Shown here piece by piece: positions 56,901 to 64,000 of a DNA stretch of 64,000 nt (the stretch's first letter is position 1; each line of letters opens with the position of its first letter). Source of the stretch: Pegoplata infirma. Taxonomy: Eukaryota; Arthropoda; Insecta; Diptera; Anthomyiidae. The position numbers and the translations under genes were made by a program. Below the pieces are notes generated by a model. The model did not search any database. It saw only the letters and a list, made by a program, of their open reading frames with translations, and was not told where the DNA came from. The DNA lies in NCBI GenBank assembly GCA_963921195.1, contig OY992536.1:326633038-326697037 (forward strand), read 5' to 3'.

Positions 56901-59900
56901 AAGGTTCTTGTTTTTTAGGTGTCTGAAACACATTTTTTCTTTAAAAATCTCTTAAAAAGTATTTTTGTCAAATAAAATCACCTTTAGATACCAAAAAAAA
57001 ATATCCAATCAATTTAAAACGTTTTGTCAGCATTCACTATTTCACCCCCGAGAACAATCGAAAAAAAGGCTCCACCCTAACGTACACGTAGTGCAGTAAC
57101 AATCATGTTCACTTATATACACTTTATATGCCACAACAAATGTCCCGATGCTAAAAAAAATGTGTGGCATGAACGATTCTAGCTAGGGTTTATATTTAGT
57201 TTTAATATTTGCAAAATTTGAGCTAGGTAGACGTTAGTACACACCATCTATAAATGCAATTACCATAACCATCACCATTCCAATTTATAGTTTAATAGTT
57301 GCTAATCACGTCAAAAAGAATATTAAATGTCTTTATAACTGACGATCGCTTCAGGGATTTTCCAATTTCCCCATTATCAGAATTCTTTAGAAAATTTGGT
57401 AATAATGTTATTGAACAATCAGAGAAAAAGCTTAATTTTATTTATGAAAAGTGTCATAAATATAATGAATCTCTTCATTACAGTTCGTCCAATGAAACAG
57501 TTTCATAAATACTATGAAACAGTTCCATAATTAATCAAAGAAGAATGATTTTTTTCGTTATATTTATGAAAAGTTTCATTAACATCCCAGCAAAACTTTG
57601 GTAATGGGTGGTGATTATATAACACATTACCAGGTAATGTATATACCTTATTTGTAGCATTATTTTGGGATGTCTTGCCAAACATTTGTTCAACAACGTA
57701 TTATTTGAAAGTGAAAAATAATGTATTACTAGTTACTTGTTACGTAATGCATGATAATTGCAAAAAATGTATTTATTATTTATTATTTCTAAACATTATA
57801 TCATGGATGAATTATATTTGGTTACATTATATTTGGTTACATTATTTATAATTGGATACATAATGCGTTATAATAACGTAAAGAACAAGTAAGAAAATTA
57901 TAGTCGGTCAAGACCGACCATATATTACCCTACACCAGAGTTTTTCGAAAATTGGCCCCGGAAAATGGGTCCTATGAACCGATTGGATATATATTTTGTC
58001 AAATCTTTAATAAGTGTTAAAATCACTCACAAATCAAATTTGAGTGAAATGGGCTTCTATTTCGTCAGCTTTTTATTGTTTTGCTCCATACGCCAACAAC
58101 TCGGTTTCGAGAAAAACGATAAAATAGGTTTACCACAAATTTTCTCGAAAAGTAATCGATGGATTTTGTTTTAATGTTTACCATTTGTTGCTACATATAT
58201 TGTAAACAAAGCTTTCAGTTTTCAGACTTTTACATACAATAGATGAAAAGATTTTAACTTTTAAGAAAATACGATTTTATGGTATTATGCTCCATATCAA
58301 ATTTTACTTACACATTTGGGACTTTTGTGTGACATGGAGCAAATGAGTACTCAGTGCCAAACAAAATGGTTTTGCATGGTATTAAAAATGGGAATGATCG
58401 GTCAATGGACACGCCTACCTCCCACACAACCTAAATGGCAAATGTGACATTAATTGAAATGTTTAGAAGTTACGGTATTAAAATTCGGTACGTAGAATAG
58501 TATCAACATAATTAATCTTCATTCCAAAAATATGCAAGATCCGTTAATTTTTAAATAATCTAGAACAATGGTTCCCAACCTTTGATTCTCGCCCCACTGG
58601 GGGGCAATTTGAATGCTTCAGGGGGGCAGCGAACAAATTTTTAAGATTTTTTTGGTTAAATAAACTAAAAGAAATATTATTTTAGTTATATATTTAGTTG
58701 ATTGTTAAAAACTTTTTCTAAAAACTTTATTTAAACGATGATTTTAACAAAAAGTTTGTTTAACCACAAGTAAATTTAGAATTTTAGAACAAATTTGAAA
58801 ACTTTGCAAATTTTTCTTGAGTGTGGTGGGACATTGTAGTTTTTTTAACTTAAAAGTGGGTCATGGCGTAAAAAAGGTTGGGAATTATTGATCTAGAGCC
58901 TTTTCTATAACGCTAATTTTCAAAAAACGTCAAAATGGTGTGTTTTTTCTTAGGAAATGCTGGATATCTCAAATTTGAAAAGAGGTTTTAAAAAACGGAC
59001 TTCGAAATAAGAAATAGGACATTTATATTGTATATGGGGCATTCCATGCCAAATCACTCACTTTTAGGCCCGACCCCCTTCGATTAATTTTATTTTTGGA
59101 TATGTTTTAGTACGTATTAAATGCAACTTGCAGCCAAATTTTCAAAATGGCGATTTTTTCCAAAAAATGAAAAAATTTAAATTTTCAATCAATTTTGACC
59201 AGTAAAAAATATAGATATTTTAAAAAAAGTTGGACAACGTTTTGTTGGTATTTAAATGTAGTTTTAGAAAAAAAATGTGAAAAAATTATTCGAAGTAATT
59301 ATCACTTATTTTTTGACGTTTAAAAATTAAAATCGACTTTTTGAAAAAGTCCGAAACCTTCGATTTTTTTGTAAAAAACTAAAAGAATTCTACTCTAAAT
59401 TATGCAACTTTTAAGCCATAACTCGAGATGTGATCACAATTCTTTCTATTTTTTTTTTTAATTTTTAAAATTGCACCTTTTATGTTTTGGCTCTGATTTA
59501 TTTTATATGGAGCTCCAAAAAAAAAAAAAATGGTAGATACTGAACCTAACTTACCCTAAATATATTCATTTGGAGGTAAATATACGTCTCACAAAAATTT
59601 GGGACGATCGGACATGTGTAAGGCGCTTAGCATGGTCCTTGAAGTTTAAAAAACGGATTACAAGGAAAAATATGATTTTTTTTCTGTTTTCGCAATTTCT
59701 TTGGTATTTTAAGTTAAGTTTTAATTCAAGTGATTACAGAATTATGATGTGGAGTAAAATGCCTTTCTAATAAGGTACTAAAAACTAAAATCGGTTGAAA
59801 ATCAGCCAAGTTATTACAACTTCCCCAGGCATCTAGCGTGTGCCATACAACTTGATTAAAAAATACGAGGCCCTTTTTTTAAATTTATTGAAATTTTCTA

Positions 59901-62545
59901 CTGTAATAACATTTTTTCATTATTCATGTTTCAGTGTAATATTTTTTTGACTTTTCCAAATTTTAAAACAAAAAAAATATTTTTTTTTTTTAAATAGAGA
60001 TTTCAAAAGGGTGTGGAAAATGCAGGCATTTTTAGCACTAATTTAAAAAATGTTAGCAAAACACAATATGAAAAATACTTGTCATCTAATAACATTTGAA
60101 CTTGAAGAATAAAAAAATGTTATTACAGTAGAAAATTTCAATGAATTTCAAAAATCGGATTGTATTGATTAATAAAGTTGTCTGCCACACGTTAGATGCC
60201 TGGGGAAGTTGTAATAACTTGGCTGATTTTAAACCGATTTCGGTTTTTATGACCTTAATAGAGAGACATTTTACTCTACATTTCAATTCTGTAACCATTT
60301 GAATTCAAAATTAACTTAAAATACCAAAAAAATTAAGAAAACAGAAAAAAATGCATATTTTCCCTTGTAATCCGATTTTCAAACTTCAAAGCCGTGCGGC
60401 ACGCCTTACCCATGTCCGATCATCCTAAAATTTTCTGAAACGTATTTTTACACCAAAGTTAATATATCTAGGGGAAGTTACGGTCAATATTTACCAAATT
60501 ATTTTTTTTTGGAGCACCATATAAAATAAACCAGAGTAAAAAAAAAAAAGTGCAATTTTCAAAATTTGAATAAAAATAGAACGAATTACGATCACATCTC
60601 GAATTATGACTTAAAAGTTGCGTAATTTAGAGTAGAATTTTTTGACATTTTTAAAAAAAAATCGAAGGTTTCGGACTTTTTCAAAAAGTCGATTTTAATT
60701 TTTATACGATAAAAAACAAGTGATAGTTACTTCGAATAATTTTTCATATTTTTTTTTCTAAAACTACATTTAACTACCAACAAAATGTTGTCCATCTTTT
60801 TTTAATATATCTATATTTTTTACTGGTCAAAATTGATTGAAAATTTAAATTTTTTCATTTTTTGGAAAAAATCGCCATTTTGAAAAACTTTTTGATTACT
60901 CAACACCACCTTGGTATAAAAGGCTGAAAATTTGGCTGGAAGTTGCATTTAATACGTACTAAAACATATCCAAAAATAAAATTAATCGAAGGGGGTCGGG
61001 CCTAAAAGTGAGTGATTTGGCATGGAATGCCCCATATATTCAATTCCTAACTCATTTTTTTCAAAAATGGCGTATGGGCAAAACAATAATAAGGCGACGA
61101 TTTCTATAACTGAATATCGGGCGAAATTTTCAAAATGAGCCTAAGTCCAAAACTGATCCGATGACTATCAGATTTTATAAAGTTATTTAAGTACGCGTTT
61201 AACATACACAAACAAAATTTTAATTAAATATTTTCTATTTTCATGAAATTTGAGAGATTTATGTGAAAATCGGGAAGGTGGTTTGTATGGGGGCTACAAG
61301 AAGAACTGGTCCGATTTCTTTAAAATTCGGTATGAAGATTTGTGACGACAAAACACGGTTACCTGCCAAATTTCGAAAAAATACCTATTATAATACGGTT
61401 ATTAGAGTCATTTGAGTCAAAACTAAAGAGGACCTTTGTATAGGGGCTAGGTCTAAATATGGACCGTTTTTTCCCAATTTCAATAGGCTTCGTCCTTGGG
61501 CCAAGAAAGGCTTAAGTTTCAAATTTCAAGTCAATTGAATAAAAATTGCGACCTGTATCGTGTTTACACCGTTTACATGGACAGACAGACGGACGGACAT
61601 CACTAAATCGACTCAAAAAGTGATTCTGAGTCGATCGGTATACTTAAAGGTGGGTCTAGGACCAATATTTCGGGTAGTTACAAACATCAGCACAAACTCA
61701 TTATACCCTGTACCACAGTGTGGTGTAGGTATAATAAATATTTTATAAAAAACAAGTAAAAAAGTTAAATTCGGCCTTGCCGAATGTAGTGATACCCTCC
61801 ACAATTTCAAAAAGATTATTGCAAAAAACTTTATTTAAAAGGAAATTACTTTTGAAAAAAAAATTTCCGCGAAAAAAAATTTTGGTTTTTAGAAAAAAAT
61901 ATTTTTTAAAATTATTTTTTCAAATAAGTCAAAAAGAAATGAATTTTGTTAATCGAATGAAAAATTACAAAATAACCCATCCAAGTAAAAACGATTATTG
62001 ATTTTGAGAACAGGTCTATTGTACATTAATAGTTATCTTGTTTTCTAAAGAATTCTGATGATAGGGGAATTGAAAAATCTTCGAAATGATGGTCAATTAA
62101 TTTTTTTGAGAAATGTGTAACTGCAACTTTGTATGTTAATAACTTAAAAAGAGCGATATATGAAAATACTACACACATGGAAATGTAGTAGTGGGGTACC
62201 CGAGATACTTTATCAGGTCTTGTGGTTAAAGTCGTTTCCGGCGAAGCTTTTAATTCCTAGACATTTGTTGTAGAATGCCACACATGTATAAATCGTTATT
62301 AGAAATAAGTTAAAAATGTTTCATTTAATATTCTTCTCTATTGCAGATAAACAATGATTTTTTTGCACATGTGTTTGCCGTGTCAGGTTTTATATTTTTT
62401 GGTGGACCCATGACGGCGATTTGTGTTCTGTATGTTTTAATAGGTGTCAAATTAAAAAGAAGTCGTCTCTTACAGGCCGTACCAAGGAGATGTTATGATG
62501 TAAATCGTGGTATTAGTGCACAGACTCGTGTTATAAGAATGTTGA
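40681..62545 (+). CDS. PK2-R: Pyrokinin receptor-like GPCR gene, exons for N-terminus to TM5/ICL3 (partial, 3' end outside)
   Basis: A rhodopsin-class neuropeptide GPCR assembled from four exons: 40681-41209, 50707-50872, 56691-56823 and 62347-62545. All have GT...AG junctions and the phases (1, 2, 0, then 1) keep one frame for 342 codons. Features in order: Ser-rich extracellular N-terminus with NxS/T sites; TM1 with GN; TM2 with LAVSD; conserved Cys before TM3; ERY in place of DRY; TM4 with W; TM5 with GGP; basic ICL3. Signatures such as '[12 protein letters not shown]' and '[14 protein letters not shown]' are typical of the insect pyrokinin/CAPA receptor branch, and I judge Drosophila PK2-R1/PK2-R2 the nearest. 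By family, these Gq-type plasma-membrane receptors bind pyrokinin FXPRL-amide peptides. TM6, TM7 and the tail lie past base 64000. PK1-R or CAPA-R remain possible but fit less well. Confidence 0.82.
41564..42334. mobile_element. CCCGGTGAAAAATG palindrome, TA duplication (intron 1)
   Basis: CCCGGTGAAAAATGTTCATA (41564) is inverted as ...ACATTTTTCACCGGG (to 42334), with TA on both flanks. The arms are packed with 'catatatg' and 'cacatatg' units. The CCC...GGG ends with a 2-bp duplication place it with the CCCAG/CCCGAG group; a TA-specific superfamily is the alternative. No gene; mirrored Phe/Lys-rich frames are artefacts. Confidence 0.75.
42335..43540. other. Dispersed repeat and spacer in intron 1
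   Basis: 42690-42840 ('acccaaaacattaaatcatg', 'aggaccccatta') resembles the target of the hAT element at 36112 and also 1870-1926. A 154-codon open frame at 42591-43055 has no recognisable domain and lies in this repeat. 42840-43500 has mirrored 'aaaacactt...gagc' and 'catgtttt' stretches, a decayed foldback. Confidence 0.4.
43541..43801 (+). repeat. 'ttgatgaaaaaaaa' minisatellite upstream of a mini-me copy
   Basis: Degenerate units of 'aattttttgatgaaaaaaa', 12-20 bases long. The array resumes at 44787-45050 on the other side of the mini-me copy, so the mini-me either inserted into or seeded the array. Confidence 0.7.
43802..44786 (+). repeat. mini-me-like repeat, subtype A, full-length
   Basis: Starts 'aacaagtagaaaagttaaat' and 'tcgacttgg', followed by 'aataccctcca'. 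The middle has 'ttttttttgagtgtaaa' units and two 'aacttttgaaccactggacc' type units. A (GACR)n tract lies at 44589-44645, followed by 'atcgctagatcgtcttaaaa' and 'atgaatatatatactttatg'. It ends 'agagtggagggtataa'. Nearly identical in order to the copy at 53062-54090. Confidence 0.88.
44787..45055 (+). repeat. 'tttgatgaaaaaaaa' minisatellite downstream of a mini-me copy
   Basis: About fifteen imperfect units of 'tttgatgaaaaaaaaa', starting at the mini-me terminus as at 39441. It is followed at 45060 by the 'cagctggtgaa' repeat also found after the 39441 array. Confidence 0.7.
45060..45245 (+). repeat. Dispersed 'cagctggtgaa' repeat, second copy
   Basis: 'attatccaagttacaaacc', 'gttagctt', 'tatagtcaaa' and 'aattagacaccagcc' occur in the same order as at 40080-40290. 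Non-coding. Confidence 0.65.
45335..46679. mobile_element. CACTTAGAAAA element, CA flanks (intron 1)
   Basis: CACTTAGAAAAAAAACTAAC (45335) is the imperfect inverse of '...aagttaatgtttttttttttgagtg' (to 46679), with CA on both sides. Inner pairs include 'gaacagaacaagc' with 'gcttgttctg' and 'cggcacg' with 'cgtgccg'. 1.35 kb, non-coding. It splits a repeat that is continuous at 8500-8600. Confidence 0.65.
46680..48539. other. Intron 1 sequence, no gene recognised
   Basis: It contains 'catagtatttatgaacaaat'-type mirrored units at 47300-47480. Near 47130-47170 'ttctcgcgatggggaggtat' is probably mini-me subtype C debris. Otherwise AT-rich. Confidence 0.35.
48540..48800. mobile_element. Right end of a CACTCAAAA-family element
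   Basis: 'ttttgacagagtttttcttttgagtg' ends at 48800, and several 'gacagag' and 'aaaaatctgct' motifs precede it, as in 20348-21149. A matching left end was not found with confidence. Confidence 0.45.
49306..50038. mobile_element. hAT-type foldback with perfect 8-bp duplication CCAAAGAG
   Basis: CAGAGCTTCGAAG (49306) pairs with CTTCGAAGCTCTG (to 50038). CCAAAGAG is present at 49298-49305 and 50039-50046. The arms are tandem copies of 'gaatgcattcgattt' (self-palindromic core GAATGCATTC), more than fifteen in total. The loop has a further inverted pair ('ccatagtatcgcc' / 'ggcgatactatgg'). Non-coding. Confidence 0.88.
50047..50706. other. Intron 1 3' end, no feature beyond the splice site
   Basis: AT-rich with poly-T runs at 50610-50625 and 50675-50690 that can serve as the polypyrimidine tract before the acceptor at 50706. 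No repeat family was recognised. Confidence 0.5.
50707..50872 (+). CDS. PK2-R: Receptor exon 2: ECL1 and TM3 with ERY motif
   Basis: The first two bases complete Gly. Then MPQDLYNLW (ECL1), a Cys in '[10 protein letters not shown]' that should form the conserved disulfide, TM3 '[18 protein letters not shown]', and the start of ICL2 'IAICHPF'. Acceptor ttttag|GT, donor CG|GTAAGT. Phase 2 at the 3' side. Identity to pyrokinin receptors appears highest here. Confidence 0.92.
51088..51947. mobile_element. Foldback of 'atgattgtggcaacca' units, TA flanks (intron 2)
   Basis: CACGCGGAGAAGAGATATGA (51088) is inverted at the right ('tcatatctcttttctgagcg' to 51947), with TA on both sides. A third internal end copy starts near 51720 ('gcagagaagagatatgattg'). 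Units of 'aatcatnntatgat' with 'gcaac' are repeated in both directions. Non-coding, 860 bp. Confidence 0.75.
53062..54090 (+). repeat. mini-me-like repeat, subtype A, second full copy
   Basis: Starts 'aacaagtagaaaagttaaat' and ends 'agagtggagggtataa'. The (GACR)n tract at 53876-53952 is longer than in 43802-44786. All other segments follow the same order with few differences, so the two copies are recent relatives. Located in the loop of the hAT foldback. Confidence 0.88.
54106..54322. mobile_element. piggyBac-like MITE with TTAA duplication
   Basis: CCCTTGTCGACATGGGGTC (54106) is perfectly inverted at the right end (to 54322), continuing through 'atatgagtcccacac'. TTAA lies immediately outside each end (54102-54105, 54323-54326). 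TTAA targets and CCC-starting ends are the signature of piggyBac. 217 bp, non-coding. Confidence 0.85.
55224..55618. mobile_element. CACTAAGAAAA MITE in the LINE RT, TA duplication
   Basis: CACTAAGAAAATTATGT (55224) is imperfectly inverted as ACATAATTCTTTGAGTG (to 55618), with TA on both sides. Deleting it with one TA restores '...LDVLGMKIQ...' across the junction. The interior has 'agtgaatattcag' and 'tttactgttt' repeats. Non-coding, 395 bp. Confidence 0.92.
56222..56690. other. Intron 2 3' end
   Basis: No repeat family recognised. Pyrimidine-rich sequence at 56650-56690 leads into the acceptor tttcag. Confidence 0.5.
56691..56823 (+). CDS. PK2-R: Receptor exon 3: ICL2, TM4, start of ECL2
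   Basis: The first base completes Arg of HPFR. Then '[18 protein letters not shown]' (ICL2 and TM4 with conserved Trp) and '[12 protein letters not shown]'. A Cys in 'GGTACT' is the expected ECL2 partner of the TM3 Cys. Acceptor ttattttcag, donor ACG|GTATGT, phase 0. Confidence 0.92.
56869..57079. mobile_element. MITE with TAGGGTGGAGC ends (intron 3)
   Basis: TAGGGTGGAGC (56869) and GCTCCACCCTA (to 57079) are exact inverts. Flanking octamers (TTGAACAT, ACGTACAC) do not match, so the target duplication is lost or the ends are chance. It lies 45 bases from the exon 3 donor. 211 bp, non-coding. Confidence 0.5.
57080..57595. other. Intron 3 sequence with a relic end
   Basis: 'atgccacaacaaatgtcccg' near 57130 resembles the TGAGGCATTCC family termini and may pair with 62261-62284 ('gacatttgttgtagaatgcc'). 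'tttcataaatactatgaaac'-type mirrored units lie at 57500-57590. No gene. Confidence 0.35.
58566..58890. mobile_element. hAT MITE (CAATGGTTCCCAACCT ends), 8-bp duplication with one mismatch
   Basis: CAATGGTTCCCAACCTTTGA (58566) pairs with AAAAGGTTGGGAATTATTG (to 58890). The flanks are ATCTAGAA and ATCTAGAG. Such ends resemble the widespread CAGTGGTTCTCAACC-type hAT-Charlie termini. 325 bp, non-coding. Confidence 0.8.
59035..61034. mobile_element. 2.0-kb palindrome, TGAGGCATTCC family variant, TA target
   Basis: TGGGGCATTCCATGCCAAAT at 59035 and its exact complement ending at 61034, with TA on both sides. Arms of about 900 bp pair almost throughout ('agtgagtgatttgg', 'ttgaaaaagtccgaaacctt', 'agcgtgtgcca'). 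The loop lies near 59930-60100. No coding frame is conserved between the arms. Confidence 0.88.
61752..61830 (+). repeat. mini-me-like 5' fragment
   Basis: 'aacaagtaaaaaagttaaat' and 'tcggccttgccgaa', followed by 'ataccctccacaattt', is the 5' start of subtype A. It then fades into A-rich sequence. Confidence 0.6.
61831..62346. other. Intron 3 3' end
   Basis: A-rich to 62000, then ordinary intron with a relic repeat end at 62261-62288. 'ttctctattgcag' forms the acceptor. No gene. Confidence 0.45.
62347..62545 (+). CDS. PK2-R: Receptor exon 4: TM5 and third intracellular loop
   Basis: '[20 protein letters not shown]' begins TM5 with the conserved Pro, followed by '[19 protein letters not shown]'. 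The basic ICL3 ends '...AQTRVIRML'. Acceptor ctattgcag. The donor A|GTAAGT at 62546 leaves phase 1. Reading on past the donor gives an unrelated short tail and a stop at about 62600, so the donor is preferred. TM6 should begin in the next exon, outside the window. Confidence 0.92.
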
Positions 62546-62984
62546 GTAAGTATGAGGATTTTATTGAACTACATTTTCTTTTGACTAACTGTATAAAATA
62601 ATAGCAAGAAAGCGGTTATTTCCAGCTGTACCAAACAAAAATAATTGAATTGAGTACAATAAACTAAAAATATTTATACTGATGTATTGTACGTTTAATT
62701 GAACTGAATTTCAGCACACGCATACTCTTTATTTTTTTTATTATATTATATGTTTATACAAAACCTTTACTAGCCCCTGTTTAGCTACACTTGGTCAAAT
62801 TTGTAACCCAACCTAGAAAAAAATTTTAAAAATTCTAGAAAGTTGAAAAAAAAAATTTGAAAAATGCTTAAAAATTCAGAACAATATCTAAAAATTCTGG
62901 AAAAACTCAGAAAAATTCGGGAAAATTTTGATAGATTCAGAAAAATCTGGGGAATACTGTGGTTGGAGGGTATAAAAAAAAGTA
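62546..62984. other. Start of receptor intron 4, with mini-me debris
   Basis: GTAAGT at 62546. 'gcggttatttccagctgtac' near 62612 and 'ctgtggttggagggtataaa' near 62958 look like the two ends of a mini-me subtype C copy, with a diverged 'ttcagaaaaattc' middle. Confidence 0.45.
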
Positions 62985-63285
62985 GTTTTTTGCAAAAAAA
63001 AATTTAAAACTTTTTTTAAAATTTAAAAAAATAAATTTATAAATTTTGAGTAAATTTTTACTTGGCACAATTAAAAACTTAATAAAGAACAACGACAAAT
63101 TTTGATTAAAGTTTTAATTGTTTCAATTAAAAATTTACTGAAACTTTTTGGCATACGCTTTATACATTTTATTAAAAGTTTACTCATTACTATTTAAATC
63201 GTTTACTGGTGAAAAATTCAGTATTTTTTTACTCAATAGTATTAAAAGTCTACTCAAATTTTTTTTATTTTTTCTGTGTATGTGA
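62985..63285. mobile_element. Right part of a CACAGAAAA-type element
   Basis: 'ttgagtaaatttttacttgg', 'ctcaatagtattaaaa' and the terminal '...ttattttttctgtg|ta' match 5220-5469. The left end is absent. Confidence 0.5.
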
Positions 63286-64000
63286 ACTATCGAAATGTAA
63301 ATAAAACACCTTCGGATTCATTGTGATTTCAAATGTAAGTCGAATCCCAAATTTATAACGACCACGTCTGTCAGGTCCGGAAAACTAGAATATTCAGTAA
63401 GATCTGGAAAAATCAAAAAAAAATTTTAAAATCTCAGGAAAACTCAGAAAATTAAGGAAAAATTTAAAAAAACAAACTCTGAAAACTATCAAAATAATTT
63501 CGAAGAATTCAGAAATATTAAGACAAAAAAGTACAGAAGTTTACAAAAATTAAAAAAAAATCCCAATAAAAAAAAATCTGAAATATTCAGAAATATTGTG
63601 TAAGGTAATTTTTATTTGGCATAGCCTGCTATAGCTTGCCAGTGTTTTTATTTTAGAAATAGTTTTCAATATGCTCCGCATATAATCTCCTGTAGAGCAA
63701 CGTATATTAAACGAAACATAAATAAATTCCACATACGAAAAGGAGTGGTACATTTTGCACCACAGACAAAACTGATTCTATTTCATAATATTTTCTTTAT
63801 AAACTTTATTTCCTGTTACCTACAGACGTTGCAAAATATAATAAATATAGGAACACAATAACTTTTCAACTCACAATCAGAGCGCTGTTTTCTGAGAATC
63901 TAACTGCTTATTTTCTGTGGCACACAGACACTTGTACAATGTAAATCTCTGTGGCAAGAAGACAAAACAGCATAAATATTATTTTTTTTTATTTTTAAGC
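63286..64000. other. Receptor intron 4 continues, no feature recognised
   Basis: A-rich 'aaattcagaaa' iterations at 63390-63600, then ordinary AT-rich sequence to the end. No TM6 exon is seen before 64000. Confidence 0.5.

Larger units (their letters stand above)
58063..61099. mobile_element. Foldback in mini-me, containing two further elements
   Basis: 'cgtcagctttttattgtttt' (58063) is imperfectly inverted at the right ('aaaacaataataaggcgacg', to 61099), continuing through 'ccatacgcca'. ATTT flanks both sides. It carries a hAT MITE (58566-58890) and a 2-kb palindrome (59035-61034). Confidence 0.65.
57888..61737 (+). repeat. mini-me-like repeat, subtype B, split by a 3-kb foldback
   Basis: Starts 'gaacaagtaagaaaattata' with 'cggtcaagaccg', breaks at 58062, and resumes at 61104 with 'ctgaatatcggg'. 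It then continues through a GACR tract at 61579-61598 to 'cagtgtggtgtaggtataat'. Collinear with 28723-29508. Confidence 0.85.
57596..61755. mobile_element. CCCAG MITE broken by a mini-me copy; right end missing
   Basis: CCCAGCAAAACTTTGGTAAT at 57596, and the next about 290 bases match the reverse complement of 39332-39047 closely. At 57886 the match stops where a mini-me copy begins. It resumes for about 20 bases after it ('aatattttataaaaa', 61737-61752). The distal end was not found. Confidence 0.75.

Overview
The window is AT-rich nuclear DNA from an insect, most likely a higher fly (Diptera). Two things support this. First, it carries four exons of a pyrokinin-type neuropeptide GPCR that closely resembles the Drosophila PK2-R receptors. 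Second, it carries many copies of the dipteran mini-me/DINE-1-like repeat, recognised by (GACR)n tracts followed by 'atcgctaga' and an AT-rich core. There are no operons, rRNAs, convincing tRNAs or CRISPR arrays. Apart from the receptor exons, nearly everything recognisable is mobile DNA.

Layout. 1-2304 is a copy, apparently identical, of 34186-36489. 3.4-31.5 kb is a dense field of foldback elements and MITEs inserted into one another. 31993-34847 is a decayed but nearly full-length DNA transposon with a CACTA/TNP2-like transposase, CCCAG termini and a 2-bp target duplication. 37.3-39.4 kb is a mini-me copy split by two other elements. 40681 to beyond 62545 is the receptor gene on the + strand: exons at 40681-41209, 50707-50872, 56691-56823 and 62347-62545. 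These cover the N-terminus through TM5 and the third intracellular loop; TM6, TM7 and the C-tail lie beyond the window. Introns 1-3 (9.5, 5.8 and 5.5 kb) are filled with transposons, including a broken LINE reverse transcriptase in intron 2 and a five-level nest in intron 3.

Mobile elements can be sorted by termini and target duplications read by eye. (i) hAT-type, TAGGG/CAGGG-like ends with 8-bp duplications: about a dozen, eight of them with a perfect 8-mer. (ii) CCC...GGG ends with 2-bp duplications of any sequence: seven elements, one of which encodes the transposase. (iii) Palindromes ending TGAGGCATTCC, inserted at TA. (iv) CAC...GTG elements, mostly at TA. (v) A TTAA-flanked piggyBac-like MITE. 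(vi) mini-me repeats in at least three subtypes. Several insertions can be dated relative to each other because the interrupted host sequence rejoins exactly, or because a second uninterrupted copy lies in the window. All comparisons were made by eye; no alignment or database search was run.
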